Of a DNA stretch of 64,000 nucleotides, positions 45,097 to 54,147 are shown one piece after another (position 1 is the first letter of the stretch; every line of letters begins with the position of its first letter). A model generated the notes under the pieces. The model made no database searches and was not told where the DNA came from. It was given only the letters and a program-made list of their open reading frames with translations. The position numbers were made by a program, and so were the translations under genes. Source of the DNA: B1SED10-225 sp964501415 (lineage in GTDB: Bacteria; Bacillota_I; Bacilli_A; Izemoplasmatales; Izemoplasmataceae); assembly GCA_964501415.1 (NCBI GenBank), contig CAZCSL010000001.1, positions 113,189 to 177,188 on the forward strand, read 5' to 3'.

Positions 45097-46391
45097 TTTC
45101 CAAAGCTAGAAAGGTTGCCGATTACAAGCAACTGACCAAAGAATTACCCACCCTTCGATATGTAGACCCAGAACGGGTTTACATTAATTTGCAAAGTGAT
45201 CGTTGTAATAAATACACCTTAGATGTCAAAGAAGGCGATCACGTCAAATTGGGCCAAATTATGGGTGAGCGTGATGGTGGTTTCTTCAAACAACCTATCT
45301 ATGCATCTATAAGCGGTGTGGTTGAAGGGTTTGAAAAGAAGATTCATCCTACTGGCATTGAAGTCGAGTGTGTTGTGATACGTAACGATTTCAAAGATGC
45401 CCTTCATGAAGATATCACCGATCGGCCTGAGAGCGTCATCGATAAGATGAGCAAAAAAGAAATGGTCGATGTCATCAAACAAACCGCCATCGTCGGCCTT
45501 GGGGGTAGTGGTTTTCCTTCTTATATCAAGTTGGATACCGACATGGATATCCATACGGTCGTCATCAATGCCGTTGAATGTGAACCGTACTTATCCAGCG
45601 ATTATCGCTTGTTAAAAGACAGCCCAGATGATGTCTTTAAAGGCTTGAAATACATCATGCGTGCAGTCGATGCGAAAAAAGGCGTCATCGCGGTCAAAAA
45701 AACCAAAACCGAATTGATTGAAGTCCTTGAACGAGAAGTTGAGCGTTACAAAACTTTAAATATCGAAATTGCCAAGTTGGATGATTACTATCCACAAGGC
45801 TGGGAAAACGAAACGTTCAAAAACGCAATTGGCATCAAGATTCCACCTGGGACTTTACCGATGGAATATGGGGTATTAGGTTTTAACGTCTCAACCACCG
45901 CAGCCATTTTTGAGGCTTTAAAACATAACTTACCAATTACCAAACGCCACTTGACCATCAATGGTGATGCGATTAATTTTCCCCAAAACATTCGCGTCCG
46001 TGTGGGGACTTGTATCAAGGATTTAATTAAGTTATCTGATGGCTATAAAGAAAGCTTAGAGGAAGTCGACTTAATCGTGGGTGGACCGATGATGGGTACC
46101 AGTATGCCAAGCGATGATGTAATCGTCATACCCACCACTACGAGTATTTTGGTATTTGAATCACAAACGCATCATGAAGAACCGTGCGTGCGCTGTGGTT
46201 CTTGTGTCTATAGTTGTCCAGTTGAAATCCAACCCGTCAACATCATGAATGCGATTAAACGCGAAGATAAAAAAGCGATTGACAATCTAGAGGTTGGCAA
46301 ATGTATCGAATGCGGCCTCTGCGCTTATGTATGTACTTCAAAGATTCATTTGACAGATTATATGAGGAAAGGAAAAAAACTTTTAGGGTGA
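45093..46391 (+). CDS. rnfC: RNF complex subunit RnfC
   Basis: Cytoplasmic subunit of the ferredoxin:NAD+ oxidoreductase ion pump; binds NADH and FMN. The 432-residue protein has GLGGSGFPSYIKLDTDMDIHTVVINAVECEPYLSSDYRLL (FMN/NAD fold), MEYGVLGFNVSTTAAIFEALK, and two C-terminal [4Fe-4S] motifs CVRCGSCVYSCP and CIECGLCAYVCT. Length is typical of the Bacillota type. It begins inside the stop of phosphoglucomutase, so translation is coupled. Confidence 0.94.
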   Translation: MISKARKVADYKQLTKELPTLRYVDPERVYINLQSDRCNKYTLDVKEGDHVKLGQIMGERDGGFFKQPIYASISGVVEGFEKKIHPTGIEVECVVIRNDFKDALHEDITDRPESVIDKMSKKEMVDVIKQTAIVGLGGSGFPSYIKLDTDMDIHTVVINAVECEPYLSSDYRLLKDSPDDVFKGLKYIMRAVDAKKGVIAVKKTKTELIEVLEREVERYKTLNIEIAKLDDYYPQGWENETFKNAIGIKIPPGTLPMEYGVLGFNVSTTAAIFEALKHNLPITKRHLTINGDAINFPQNIRVRVGTCIKDLIKLSDGYKESLEEVDLIVGGPMMGTSMPSDDVIVIPTTTSILVFESQTHHEEPCVRCGSCVYSCPVEIQPVNIMNAIKREDKKAIDNLEVGKCIECGLCAYVCTSKIHLTDYMRKGKKLLG

Positions 46392-46395
46392 TACT

Positions 46396-47451
46396 ATGGA
46401 ATTAGTGACGAAAAGCGCCCCACATCTTAGAAGACCGAATGCTTCTGTAGTACGTATGATGCGTGATGTGGCGATTGCACTCGCTCCACTTGTGATTTTT
46501 GCAATCTATAGCCACGGCTTGCGCGCGCTTATAATACTACTGGTCGCAATCATCTCAATGGTGGGCACAGAGTATCTTTATTATCAATTGATTGATCGTT
46601 TAAATGGTGAAAAATTTAAACTCAACAACAAAAGCTTTACCATCTATAATTTTAGTATTGTCGTATCGGGTTTGATCTATGGCTTGACCTTACCCGATGA
46701 AATCCCGCTTCCTGTTGTCGCGATCGGAGGGATTGTCGGGGTGTTCTTGGCCAAACTCATCTTTGGTGGGATGGGTCAAAACATCTTTAACATCGCGGCC
46801 TTCGCCCGTGTGTTTGTAACGTTATCATTTGGCACCGCGGTGGCTTATACCAACCACGTAGATGCCAATGCGGGGGCAACCGTATGGGGCATCTTGGCAA
46901 ACAATTTATTTGATGCTTCAGTGGTAGATACGTATGGCTATTGGACGATGTTCTCAGGTATTGGCCTACCTGGGTCATTAGGTGAAACCAGTGCGCTCTT
47001 GATTTTAGCGGGCGGACTATACCTGTTCTTGAGAAAATCGTTTGATGTATTTGTCCCCTTAACGTATATCGGGACCGTATTTGTTTTATCGCTTGGGGTC
47101 ATGTTTACACAAGACCTTGGCATTTGGTATCCACTCACGCATTTATTGAGTGGTGGGTTGATGTTTGGGGCTATTTATATGGCAACCGACCCAATCACGA
47201 TACCAACCACCAGACCTGGGCGTATCTATTTTGCGTTTGGCCTGGGTGTGATTACGTTTGTCATCCGACTCTTTGGCGATTTGCCAGAAGGCGTCGTGTT
47301 TGCCATACTCATCATGAATATGTTTGTCCCAGCAATTGATTACCACAGATGGGCGAAATCTAAATTTACCCCAAAAAGCCTTGCCATCTTTAGTGCGGTA
47401 GTTCTAGTTGCTTTAATTTCTGTATTGGTAGGTGTTCATTATGTGGCCTAA
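46396..47451 (+). CDS. rnfD: RNF complex subunit RnfD
   Basis: Membrane subunit with covalent FMN. The 351-residue protein has many hydrophobic segments and the family block DEIPLPVVAIGGIVGVFLAKLIFGGMGQNIFNIAAFARVF. The likely FMN threonine is in DANAGATVWG near residue 165 (SGAT-like; Ala replaces Ser in the usual position). The C-terminus has GAIYMATDPITIPTTRPGRIYF, also conserved in the family. It overlaps rnfG by eleven bases. Confidence 0.93.
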   Translation: MELVTKSAPHLRRPNASVVRMMRDVAIALAPLVIFAIYSHGLRALIILLVAIISMVGTEYLYYQLIDRLNGEKFKLNNKSFTIYNFSIVVSGLIYGLTLPDEIPLPVVAIGGIVGVFLAKLIFGGMGQNIFNIAAFARVFVTLSFGTAVAYTNHVDANAGATVWGILANNLFDASVVDTYGYWTMFSGIGLPGSLGETSALLILAGGLYLFLRKSFDVFVPLTYIGTVFVLSLGVMFTQDLGIWYPLTHLLSGGLMFGAIYMATDPITIPTTRPGRIYFAFGLGVITFVIRLFGDLPEGVVFAILIMNMFVPAIDYHRWAKSKFTPKSLAIFSAVVLVALISVLVGVHYVA

Positions 47452-48661
47452 ACTTAAAATGGCACTCATCTTATTTATTATTGGCGCGGTGAGCGGTCTT
47501 TCTATCGTCGGTGTGCACCGTCTGACAGAAGATGCCATCGCTCAAAATGAATTGATGCAAGAATATGAAGATTATGTATCGATTTTTCCTGATATTGATT
47601 TGACCGATTTTGAGGAAGAAGAAATTGGCGAAGACATCATCAAACGTCGCATTGACGCTTATGATTCTAGTGGAAATTTCTTAGGCTATATTTTTGTGGG
47701 TGAAGCCCGCGGACATAGTGGGACCAATAGAATACTGGTTGGCGTTGATGGCGATGGCGACATCGTCAAGGTGATTATCTCTGTAACTGAAGATACACCA
47801 ACGTATGTTTCGGTCGTAAACGATTATTTGCCGAATTTGGTTTCTCAACGCATCAATGAAGTAGATTATGACACAAGTACTGGTGCGACAAATACGTATA
47901 ATAGTGTACGAAATGTCATCGATGCGGCTAGCTTGCATGTAGCAGGCGACCCTGCGATGGATGCCTATGAAAGCATCTTTGACAACATCGATAGTTATCA
48001 AACGTACTTTAGCTTTAAAGAGGGACTCATCGATGAGGAAGTCGAACTTTTAGATGCCGATGGTAACGTTATTGGTTATGCCTTTGTTGCCTCCATCGAT
48101 GATGAGATGGTTTATATCATGTTCGATGATAGTGATGTTTATAAAGGCAGCGTCTCAGATGCCATCGATACCGATGTTTATGATGATCAAGTTGATGTTG
48201 CCGCAGAAGATTTAGATCTCGATGATGATGACTTAGGCGCTATCTTTGCTGAAATCAAAACGCTATTAACAACCTCAACACGTATTGAAAGAGACTATAT
48301 TTTCCGTTATCAAGAACTTTATGATGATGACGATGAACATATTGGGTATGCCTACTTTGGTCAATCCGATGGTTTCCAAGGTAAAAACGTCATCGAAGTG
48401 CATATCGGTTTAGATGATACGCTATTAGGCTTTGAAGTTATCGAAAGTAATGATACACCAAGCTATTTTAATCCAGTTTTAGAAAACTTTGAACGCTTTA
48501 TCGGTGAAACTGAGATCAGCGATGATGATGACTTACGATATACTGACTTAGATGAAGTTGATGATGTGGATGATGCTACCGGTGCTACAAGTTCGAAAGA
48601 TAGCATTTTTGATATCTTCTATGATGCAATTCAAACCCACAACGAAAGGTCGGGTGATTAA
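47441..48661 (+). CDS. rnfG: RnfG with two FMN-binding motifs (double-length)
   Basis: Normal RnfG is about 190-210 residues with one FMN attached to a threonine; this protein has 406. It has an N-terminal membrane anchor (about 6-25). A first FMN domain ends in TSTGATNT with the candidate FMN threonine near residue 150, and a second ends in DATGATSS near residue 383. Three related beta units are visible (DSSGNFLGYIFVG, DADGNVIGYAFVA, DDDEHIGYAYFG), pointing to internal duplication. The extracytoplasmic part is very rich in Asp and Glu. Start ATG 47441 after GTAGGTG. Confidence 0.88.
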   Translation: MWPKLKMALILFIIGAVSGLSIVGVHRLTEDAIAQNELMQEYEDYVSIFPDIDLTDFEEEEIGEDIIKRRIDAYDSSGNFLGYIFVGEARGHSGTNRILVGVDGDGDIVKVIISVTEDTPTYVSVVNDYLPNLVSQRINEVDYDTSTGATNTYNSVRNVIDAASLHVAGDPAMDAYESIFDNIDSYQTYFSFKEGLIDEEVELLDADGNVIGYAFVASIDDEMVYIMFDDSDVYKGSVSDAIDTDVYDDQVDVAAEDLDLDDDDLGAIFAEIKTLLTTSTRIERDYIFRYQELYDDDDEHIGYAYFGQSDGFQGKNVIEVHIGLDDTLLGFEVIESNDTPSYFNPVLENFERFIGETEISDDDDLRYTDLDEVDDVDDATGATSSKDSIFDIFYDAIQTHNERSGD

Positions 48662-49440
48662 TGATGGCTGAAAACGTGAAAAAGAATCCCATGAAAAAGA
48701 AGAAAAAACAAATGGGTCAATTAGCCAATTTTACCAAAGGTATTATTCAAGAAAATCCCGTATTTGTCTTCTTGCTTGGTATGTGTCCAGCCCTTGCGGT
48801 TACCGCCAGTTTAGAAACGGGTATCGGCATGGGGATTTTGGTTATCTTTGTCTTAACCGCCTCAAATGTCGTGGTCTCTTTGGTTAAGGATTTTATTCCC
48901 GATGAAATTCGTATTCCCTCTTATATTGTCGTTATTGCCACATTCGTGACGATTGTAAGAATGCTCACTCAAGCGTATGCGTATGCGCTATATCAATCTT
49001 TGGGTATCTTTATTCCCTTGATTGTAGTTAACTGCTTAATCATGGGTAGAGCGACTTCCTATGCTTCTAAAAATAAAGTCGGGCCCAGTGCGATTGATGG
49101 ACTAGGTATGGGGGTTGGCTTTATGGCGGCTTTAGCCTTAATCGGTTTGACGCGTGAGTTGTTCGCAACTGGGGCTATCGCTTATGGCGTATATCTACCC
49201 TTACCTTTTGAAGGCTCCATTATCAATACTTCAATGTATCTATTCAATATGAATGTCTTTGTTGGACCCGCAGGTGGCTTTATTGTCATTGGGTTGTGGC
49301 TTGCGGTTTTTGCGGCTTATGGCAACTATAAATACGACAAAAAAGAAGCCGAAAGACAGGCATGGATCGAACAAAAGAAAAAAGAAGCCGCAGAACGTAA
49401 ACGTAAAAAAGCTATGGAAAAGGCAGGTGAGGCTGCATGA
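48661..49440 (+). CDS. rnfE: RNF complex subunit RnfE
   Basis: Integral membrane subunit of about six helices, 259 residues. It contains the RnfE/NqrD block GIIQENPVFVFLLGMCPALAVTASLETGIGMG, with the conserved cysteine in LGMCPALAVT, and NCLIMGRATSYASKN. The pair RnfA/RnfE places an Fe-S cluster in the membrane using such Cys. The N-terminus (about 30 residues) and C-terminus are rich in lysine. ATG 48661 overlaps the rnfG stop (TAATG). Confidence 0.93.
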   Translation: MMAENVKKNPMKKKKKQMGQLANFTKGIIQENPVFVFLLGMCPALAVTASLETGIGMGILVIFVLTASNVVVSLVKDFIPDEIRIPSYIVVIATFVTIVRMLTQAYAYALYQSLGIFIPLIVVNCLIMGRATSYASKNKVGPSAIDGLGMGVGFMAALALIGLTRELFATGAIAYGVYLPLPFEGSIINTSMYLFNMNVFVGPAGGFIVIGLWLAVFAAYGNYKYDKKEAERQAWIEQKKKEAAERKRKKAMEKAGEAA

Positions 49441-50045
49441 TCTCTCCAACGGTATTCTTTGTAGCAATCATTTCCTCAATGTTAATCAATAACGTCGTCT
49501 TGATGCGTTTCTTAGGTGTATGCCCGTTCTTAGGCGTTTCAAAACGCACCGAAAGCGCCCTTGGCATGAGCTTGGCGGTCATGTTTGTGATGGTCGTGAG
49601 TTCCATCTTAACGTATCTACTGTATTATTATATTTTAGTCCCAGGAGACATTACCTTCATTTCAACCATCGTCTTCATCTTGGTTATTGCTTCTTTGGTT
49701 CAGCTGGTTGAGATGTTTATTAAAAAATTCTCTAAAAAACTGTATAAAGGCCTTGGCATTTATTTGCCACTGATTGTGACCAACTGTGCCATTTTAGGGG
49801 TTGTAGAGATTAATATCGCCTCTGATTTTGCAGAAAATTATGGCGTTTTAAGTGGCCTTTGGGTGGCAACCACCTCCGCTTTTGGAGCGGCTTTGGGGTT
49901 TGCTTTGATTATGTTTGCGTTCTCTAGCATTAGAGAACGCTTAGAAGCCGCTAGTGTACCTAGAGCTTGGCAAGGCGTGCCAATCTCACTCGTTGTCGCC
50001 GGTATCATGGCGCTTGCGTTCTTAGGCTTAGGTGGGATAGTATGA
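49437..50045 (+). CDS. rnfA: RNF complex subunit RnfA
   Basis: Integral membrane subunit, 202 residues. It contains the RnfA/NqrE features: NNVVLMRFLGVCPFLGVSKRTESALGMSLAV (conserved Cys in GVCPFLG), VEMFIKKFSKKLYKGLGIYLPLIVTNCAILG (second Cys), IMFAFSSIRERLE. Overlaps rnfE and the next small gene by four bases each (ATGA). Confidence 0.93.
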   Translation: MISPTVFFVAIISSMLINNVVLMRFLGVCPFLGVSKRTESALGMSLAVMFVMVVSSILTYLLYYYILVPGDITFISTIVFILVIASLVQLVEMFIKKFSKKLYKGLGIYLPLIVTNCAILGVVEINIASDFAENYGVLSGLWVATTSAFGAALGFALIMFAFSSIRERLEAASVPRAWQGVPISLVVAGIMALAFLGLGGIV

Positions 50046-50224
50046 GTGAATATCTTTACGCAGCCTTGGTTGTCATCGGTGTTATCGCCCTTTATATGAC
50101 AACGTTTCTCATCAACAAAAACACAGATTCTCCAGGCGAAAAACAAAAAATAGATCCCTTAAAATGCGGACCTTGTTCCAATTACGCTTGCGGAATCAAA
50201 CAACAACTTTCAAAGGAGCGATAA
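50042..50224 (+). CDS. Small membrane cysteine protein in RNF operon (60 aa)
   Basis: ATG 50042 overlaps the rnfA stop (ATGA) and the frame ends at TAA 50224, just before the ribosome site of the RnfB-like gene. The peptide has one membrane helix (about 6-24) and a short soluble tail with CGPCSNYAC (C42, C45, C50). The CxxCxxxxC spacing is the same as in the first Fe-S motif of RnfB (CGACGYPGC), but the fourth cysteine is missing. I infer a membrane-anchored partner or a partial duplication of the RnfB N-terminus. No known family assigned. Confidence 0.7.
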   Translation: MSEYLYAALVVIGVIALYMTTFLINKNTDSPGEKQKIDPLKCGPCSNYACGIKQQLSKER

Positions 50225-50225
50225 T

Positions 50226-50543
50226 ATGTTAGACATTATTTTGCCATTTATAGTGCTAGGTGTTTTAGGTGGCCTTTTAGGCTTTGGCCTAGCCTTTGCC
50301 GCAGAGAAATTAAAAGTAGAACCAGACAAGCGCATACAAGGAATCTATGAACGTCTACCACAACTGGATTGCGGTGCTTGTGGATATCCGGGCTGTACGG
50401 CGTTTGCCGAAGGTATATTAGAAGGCGAAGTCGACAAGCTATCAAAATGTAAACCCGGTAGCGACAAACACTATAAAGCGATCATTGAATTTTTGAAAAA
50501 GCATCCAGATGAAGAAGGAAATGTCGTTAAAATAGAAAAATAA
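50226..50543 (+). CDS. rnfB: Mini-RnfB: membrane helix plus first Fe-S domain only
   Basis: The 105-residue protein has a membrane helix (3-26) and the RnfB first cluster motif CGACGYPGCTAFAEGILEGEVDKLSKCKPG (C49, C52, C57, C75). Standard RnfB goes on with one or more ferredoxin-type 2x[4Fe-4S] domains (total about 190 to 330 residues). Here TAA ends the gene at 50543, the next bases contain no cysteine motifs in any frame, and a terminator follows, so the truncation is real rather than a frameshift. CAAAGGAGCGAT precedes ATG 50226. Confidence 0.9.
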   Translation: MLDIILPFIVLGVLGGLLGFGLAFAAEKLKVEPDKRIQGIYERLPQLDCGACGYPGCTAFAEGILEGEVDKLSKCKPGSDKHYKAIIEFLKKHPDEEGNVVKIEK

Positions 50544-50561
50544 TACATCAATCTATAGTCT

Positions 50562-50595
50562 AAAAGCACTGTGATTTACACAGTGCTTTTTGTCT
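50562..50595 (+). terminator. Terminator of the pgm-rnf operon
   Basis: AAAGCACTGTG-ATTTA-CACAGTGCTTT hairpin followed by T-rich sequence. Confidence 0.9.
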
Positions 50596-50649
50596 TTTAA
50601 GGCCGTTTTGAAGCCGTAAGATTTTTAGATTAAAAAAGCGATTATTTCG

Positions 50650-50663
50650 TGTAAGCGTTATCA
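50650..50663 (+). promoter_or_regulatory. Perfect-consensus cre box upstream of ppdK
   Basis: TGTAAGCGTTATCA matches TGWAANCGNTNWCA at all 14 positions. It lies about 44 bases upstream of the -35 box of the ppdK promoter, a place more like CcpA activation than roadblock. Confidence 0.7.
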
Positions 50664-50706
50664 AATATAAAAGGCTTGAATACGCCAAAAAGTCGGCTTA
50701 TTTCAG

Positions 50707-50735
50707 TTGAAAAGGGTCAATCTAAATGATATAAT
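50707..50735 (+). promoter_or_regulatory. Promoter of ppdK
   Basis: TTGAAA (50707-50712), 17-base spacer, TATAAT (50730-50735). Confidence 0.8.
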
Positions 50736-50780
50736 AGGCTCGAGATTTGAGAAAAAATAAGAAGTGAAAGGTGAATAACG

Positions 50781-53396
50781 ATGAAAAGAATTTACATGTT
50801 TGGTGAGGGAACGCAAGACCAAAAAGCTTTGCTTGGCGGTAAGGGTGCGAACCTCTCACAAATGAAAGCTTTGGGCATACCTGTTCCTGCAGGATTTACC
50901 GTAACCACAGAAATGTGCTTAGAGTATTACAAAAATGGCGGTAAAAATTCCCAAGCGCTACTCGATGATGTAAAAACCTATGTGAAAAAGCTAGAAGATG
51001 AAACTAAGAAAGGTTTTGGAGACAAAGACAATCCTTTATTGGTATCGGTTCGCTCCGGCGCAAAGTTCTCTATGCCTGGAATGATGGATACCATTTTGAA
51101 CTTAGGATTGAACGATGAAGTCGTAGAAGCGATGAAAGTCAAAACGGGCAATGAGCGTTTTGTCAACGATATTTATCGTCGTTTGATTCAAATGTTTGGT
51201 GAAGTGGTTTTAGGCGTAGAAATGAAGCTCTTCAACAAAGTCATCGAAGACATCAAAGAGAAAAACAATTATGAAGATGATACCGATATGACCGCAGATG
51301 ATTTTGCGCATATCGTTTCTGAGTTTAAGAAAATCTACAAAAAAGAAGTAGGCGAACCATTCCCACAAGACCCCATGAAACAACTTTATATGTCCATCGA
51401 TGCGGTCTTTGGTAGTTGGGATACCCCACGTGCACGCATTTACCGCGAACATAACAATATCCCCCATGATTTAGGTACAGCCGTAAACGTCCAAGAAATG
51501 GTATTTGGTAATACGGGCGATAACTCTGGTACCGGTGTATTATTCACGCGCGATCCAAAAAACGGTGAAAACAAAATCTTTGGTGAGTTTTTATTCAACG
51601 CCCAAGGGGAAGACATCGTCGCAGGCGTTAGAACCCCACTTGATTTAGAGACCGAACTTTCGGTTAAACGCCCAAAAATCTATCAAGAATTAGTCGACAT
51701 TCTAAACCGTCTTGAAGCACATTATAAAGACATGCAAGATGTTGAGTTTACGATTGAAGATGGGACTTTACATATCCTTCAAACTAGAACGGGTAAAAGA
51801 ACCGCCGCAGCTGCGGTTAAAATCGCCGTTGACTTAGAAAATGATGGCATCATCACCAAAGAAGAAGCCATCAATAAAGTCGATACGTCTCAAATCGATC
51901 AACTGCTCCATCCGGTTTTTGAAGATAGCGCACTTGAAAAAGCCAAAAGCGTTGCCAAAGGCTTAGCGGCCTCACCAGGAGCGGCTACGGGTAAAATCGT
52001 CTTTGATTCAGACAAAGCGGCTCAGATGAAATTAGAAGGCGAAAAAGTCTTACTCTTCAGAAAAGAAACCAGCCCTGAAGATATCGAAGGCATGATTGCC
52101 GCAGAAGGTTTTGTGACGCAATTAGGCGGCATGACCTCACACGCAGCGGTTGTTGCTCGCGGAATGGGTAAAAGCTGTGTCAGCGGTGCTGGCGAAGTCG
52201 TTATCAACGAAGAAAAAGGCTTTATGACTATCAAGGGTGAAACGTATAAAGAAGGCGAGTTCTTCTCAATCGACGGGTCAACCGGTATGATTTATCCAGG
52301 TAAAATCGCCACGAAACTACCTGAGTTCTCAGAAGAATTTGAAACGATCTTAGCTTGGGCTAAAGAGATTAAACAACTTGGTGTCAAAGCCAACGCCGAT
52401 AACGAACGCGACTCTAAACAAGCGATCAAGTTTGGCGCAGAAGGTATTGGTCTTACGAGAACAGAGCATATGTTCTTTGAAGATGAGCGCGTAACCAACG
52501 TTCGTAAAATGATCATTGCAGAAAACAAAGAAGAACGCGAAGAAGCCCTAGCCAAGCTACTCCCTCATCAGCTCAAAGACTTTAAAGAAATCTTTAAAGT
52601 AATGGATGACAAAAGCGTGACGATTCGTCTTTTAGACCCACCGCTTCATGAGTTCTTACCTCAAAAAGATGAAGTGCCTACCGTAGCTAAAAAATTAGGC
52701 GTCACCGAAGAAAGATTGCTTAGCGCGATCGATAACTTGCATGAATTTAACCCGATGCTAGGTCACCGTGGGTGCCGCTTAGCAATTACTTACCCTGAGA
52801 TTACGGTAATGCAAGTAAAAGCGATTATTCAAGCCGCTTTAGAGATGGCTGAACAAGGCATCGTCGTTAAACCGGAAATCATGATTCCCCTCATCTCAAC
52901 CGTAGAAGAGTTCACCTTCTTAAAAGAATACGTGGTTAAAACCGCTGATGCTTTAATTAAAGAAGCGGGTGTAGAACTTGAATACTTAGTAGGTACTATG
53001 ATTGAAACCCCACGTGCGGCTTTAGTCGCAAGTGAGGTTGCTAAAGAAGCGGACTTCTTCAGCTATGGTACCAATGACTTAACGCAAATGACGTTCGGAT
53101 TCTCACGTGATGATGCGGGTAAATTCTTAAGCGAATATGAAAAAGAAAACATCATTGCCCATGACCCCTTCCAATCTATCGATGTCGATGGCGTCGGTCA
53201 ATTAGTAGAAATGGGTACTAAAAATGGTCGCGCCGCCAACAAAAACCTTATCGTAGGTATTTGTGGTGAGCACGGAGGCGACCCAAGCAGTATCGAGTTT
53301 TGCCATAAAACGGGCTTGGATTACGTTTCATGTTCTCCATTCCGTGTCCCTGCAGCAATTATCGCCGCAGCACAAGCTAAAATTAATCACCAATAA
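50781..53396 (+). CDS. ppdK: Pyruvate, phosphate dikinase
   Basis: Reversibly interconverts pyruvate, ATP and phosphate with PEP, AMP and PPi. The 871-residue protein has the ATP-grasp domain start (EGTQDQKALLGGKGANLSQMKALGIPVPAGFTVTTEMC), the phosphohistidine site LGGMTSHAAVVARGMGKSCVSG near residue 453, and the C-terminal barrel with GTNDLTQMTFGFSRDDAGKF and the acid/base cysteine in VGICGEHGGDP. With fermentation delivering pyruvate, it can start PEP synthesis toward eno and gpmI downstream. Own promoter and terminator. Confidence 0.97.
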   Translation: MKRIYMFGEGTQDQKALLGGKGANLSQMKALGIPVPAGFTVTTEMCLEYYKNGGKNSQALLDDVKTYVKKLEDETKKGFGDKDNPLLVSVRSGAKFSMPGMMDTILNLGLNDEVVEAMKVKTGNERFVNDIYRRLIQMFGEVVLGVEMKLFNKVIEDIKEKNNYEDDTDMTADDFAHIVSEFKKIYKKEVGEPFPQDPMKQLYMSIDAVFGSWDTPRARIYREHNNIPHDLGTAVNVQEMVFGNTGDNSGTGVLFTRDPKNGENKIFGEFLFNAQGEDIVAGVRTPLDLETELSVKRPKIYQELVDILNRLEAHYKDMQDVEFTIEDGTLHILQTRTGKRTAAAAVKIAVDLENDGIITKEEAINKVDTSQIDQLLHPVFEDSALEKAKSVAKGLAASPGAATGKIVFDSDKAAQMKLEGEKVLLFRKETSPEDIEGMIAAEGFVTQLGGMTSHAAVVARGMGKSCVSGAGEVVINEEKGFMTIKGETYKEGEFFSIDGSTGMIYPGKIATKLPEFSEEFETILAWAKEIKQLGVKANADNERDSKQAIKFGAEGIGLTRTEHMFFEDERVTNVRKMIIAENKEEREEALAKLLPHQLKDFKEIFKVMDDKSVTIRLLDPPLHEFLPQKDEVPTVAKKLGVTEERLLSAIDNLHEFNPMLGHRGCRLAITYPEITVMQVKAIIQAALEMAEQGIVVKPEIMIPLISTVEEFTFLKEYVVKTADALIKEAGVELEYLVGTMIETPRAALVASEVAKEADFFSYGTNDLTQMTFGFSRDDAGKFLSEYEKENIIAHDPFQSIDVDGVGQLVEMGTKNGRAANKNLIVGICGEHGGDPSSIEFCHKTGLDYVSCSPFRVPAAIIAAAQAKINHQ

Positions 53397-53400
53397 ACCC

Positions 53401-53431
53401 AAAAGGCACTCGACATTGAGTGCCTTTTTCT
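53401..53431 (+). terminator. Terminator after ppdK
   Basis: AAAGGCACTC-GACATT-GAGTGCCTTT hairpin with a T-run. Confidence 0.9.
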
Positions 53432-53458
53432 TTATCATAGATTAAGAGGGGTGGTTTT

Positions 53459-54112
53459 ATGTTAAGCTGGAAAGATGTATTGAAAGAAACCAAACAATCA
53501 CAAGCCTTTAAAACCCTAATTGACAATTTGAATGAACAATACCGCAAAACGACCGTTTATCCGCCCAAGGATAAACTGTTTGAAGCGCTTAAAAAAACCC
53601 CTTATCAAAACGTAAAGGCGGTTATTTTAGGCCAAGACCCCTACCACCAACCCCATCAAGCGAATGGGCTTGCCTTTAGTGTCTTTAAAGACGTAAGGGT
53701 GCCACCGAGTTTACAAAATATTTTTAAAGAATTGAACGATGATTTAAACCTGCCAATACCCAAGCACGGGGATTTAAGCAAATGGGCCGAAGAAGGCGTC
53801 TTACTGTTAAATACGACGATGAGCGTAGAAAAATCTAAACCAGGTTCACACCGAAACCTAGGCTGGCAAATCTTTACCGATGAAGTGATCAAAGCGCTAA
53901 ACAAGCATCCAAAACCGATCGTGTTTATGCTCTTTGGCAACCACGCCAAATCAAAAAAGCCCTTAATTGATCAAACGAAACATTTAATTATCGAAGCCTC
54001 ACATCCTTCCCCCTTAGGGGCGCATGTGTCATTTTTTGGCTCCAAGCCGTTTTCAAAAACCAACGCCTTTTTAGAAAAACGGGGCCGTGGTTCAATCGAT
54101 TTTCGCTTATAG
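53459..54112 (+). CDS. ung: Uracil-DNA glycosylase
   Basis: Removes uracil from DNA. The 217-residue family 1 enzyme has GQDPYHQPHQANGLAFSV (catalytic Asp in GQDPYH), VLLLNTTMSVEKSKPGSH, the VFMLFGNHAKSKK stretch and the leucine-loop HPSPLGAHVSFFGSKPF (HPSPLS in most). Length normal. Start ATG 53459 after GAGGGGTGG. Confidence 0.96.
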   Translation: MLSWKDVLKETKQSQAFKTLIDNLNEQYRKTTVYPPKDKLFEALKKTPYQNVKAVILGQDPYHQPHQANGLAFSVFKDVRVPPSLQNIFKELNDDLNLPIPKHGDLSKWAEEGVLLLNTTMSVEKSKPGSHRNLGWQIFTDEVIKALNKHPKPIVFMLFGNHAKSKKPLIDQTKHLIIEASHPSPLGAHVSFFGSKPFSKTNAFLEKRGRGSIDFRL

Positions 54113-54113
54113 C

Positions 54114-54141
54114 TTGCATAATATTTTTAACTTGTTACAAT
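54114..54141 (+). promoter_or_regulatory. Promoter of THF riboswitch transcript
   Basis: TTGCAT (54114-54119), 16 bases, TACAAT (54136-54141), ending just before the aptamer. Confidence 0.6.
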
Positions 54142-54147
54142 AGGAGT

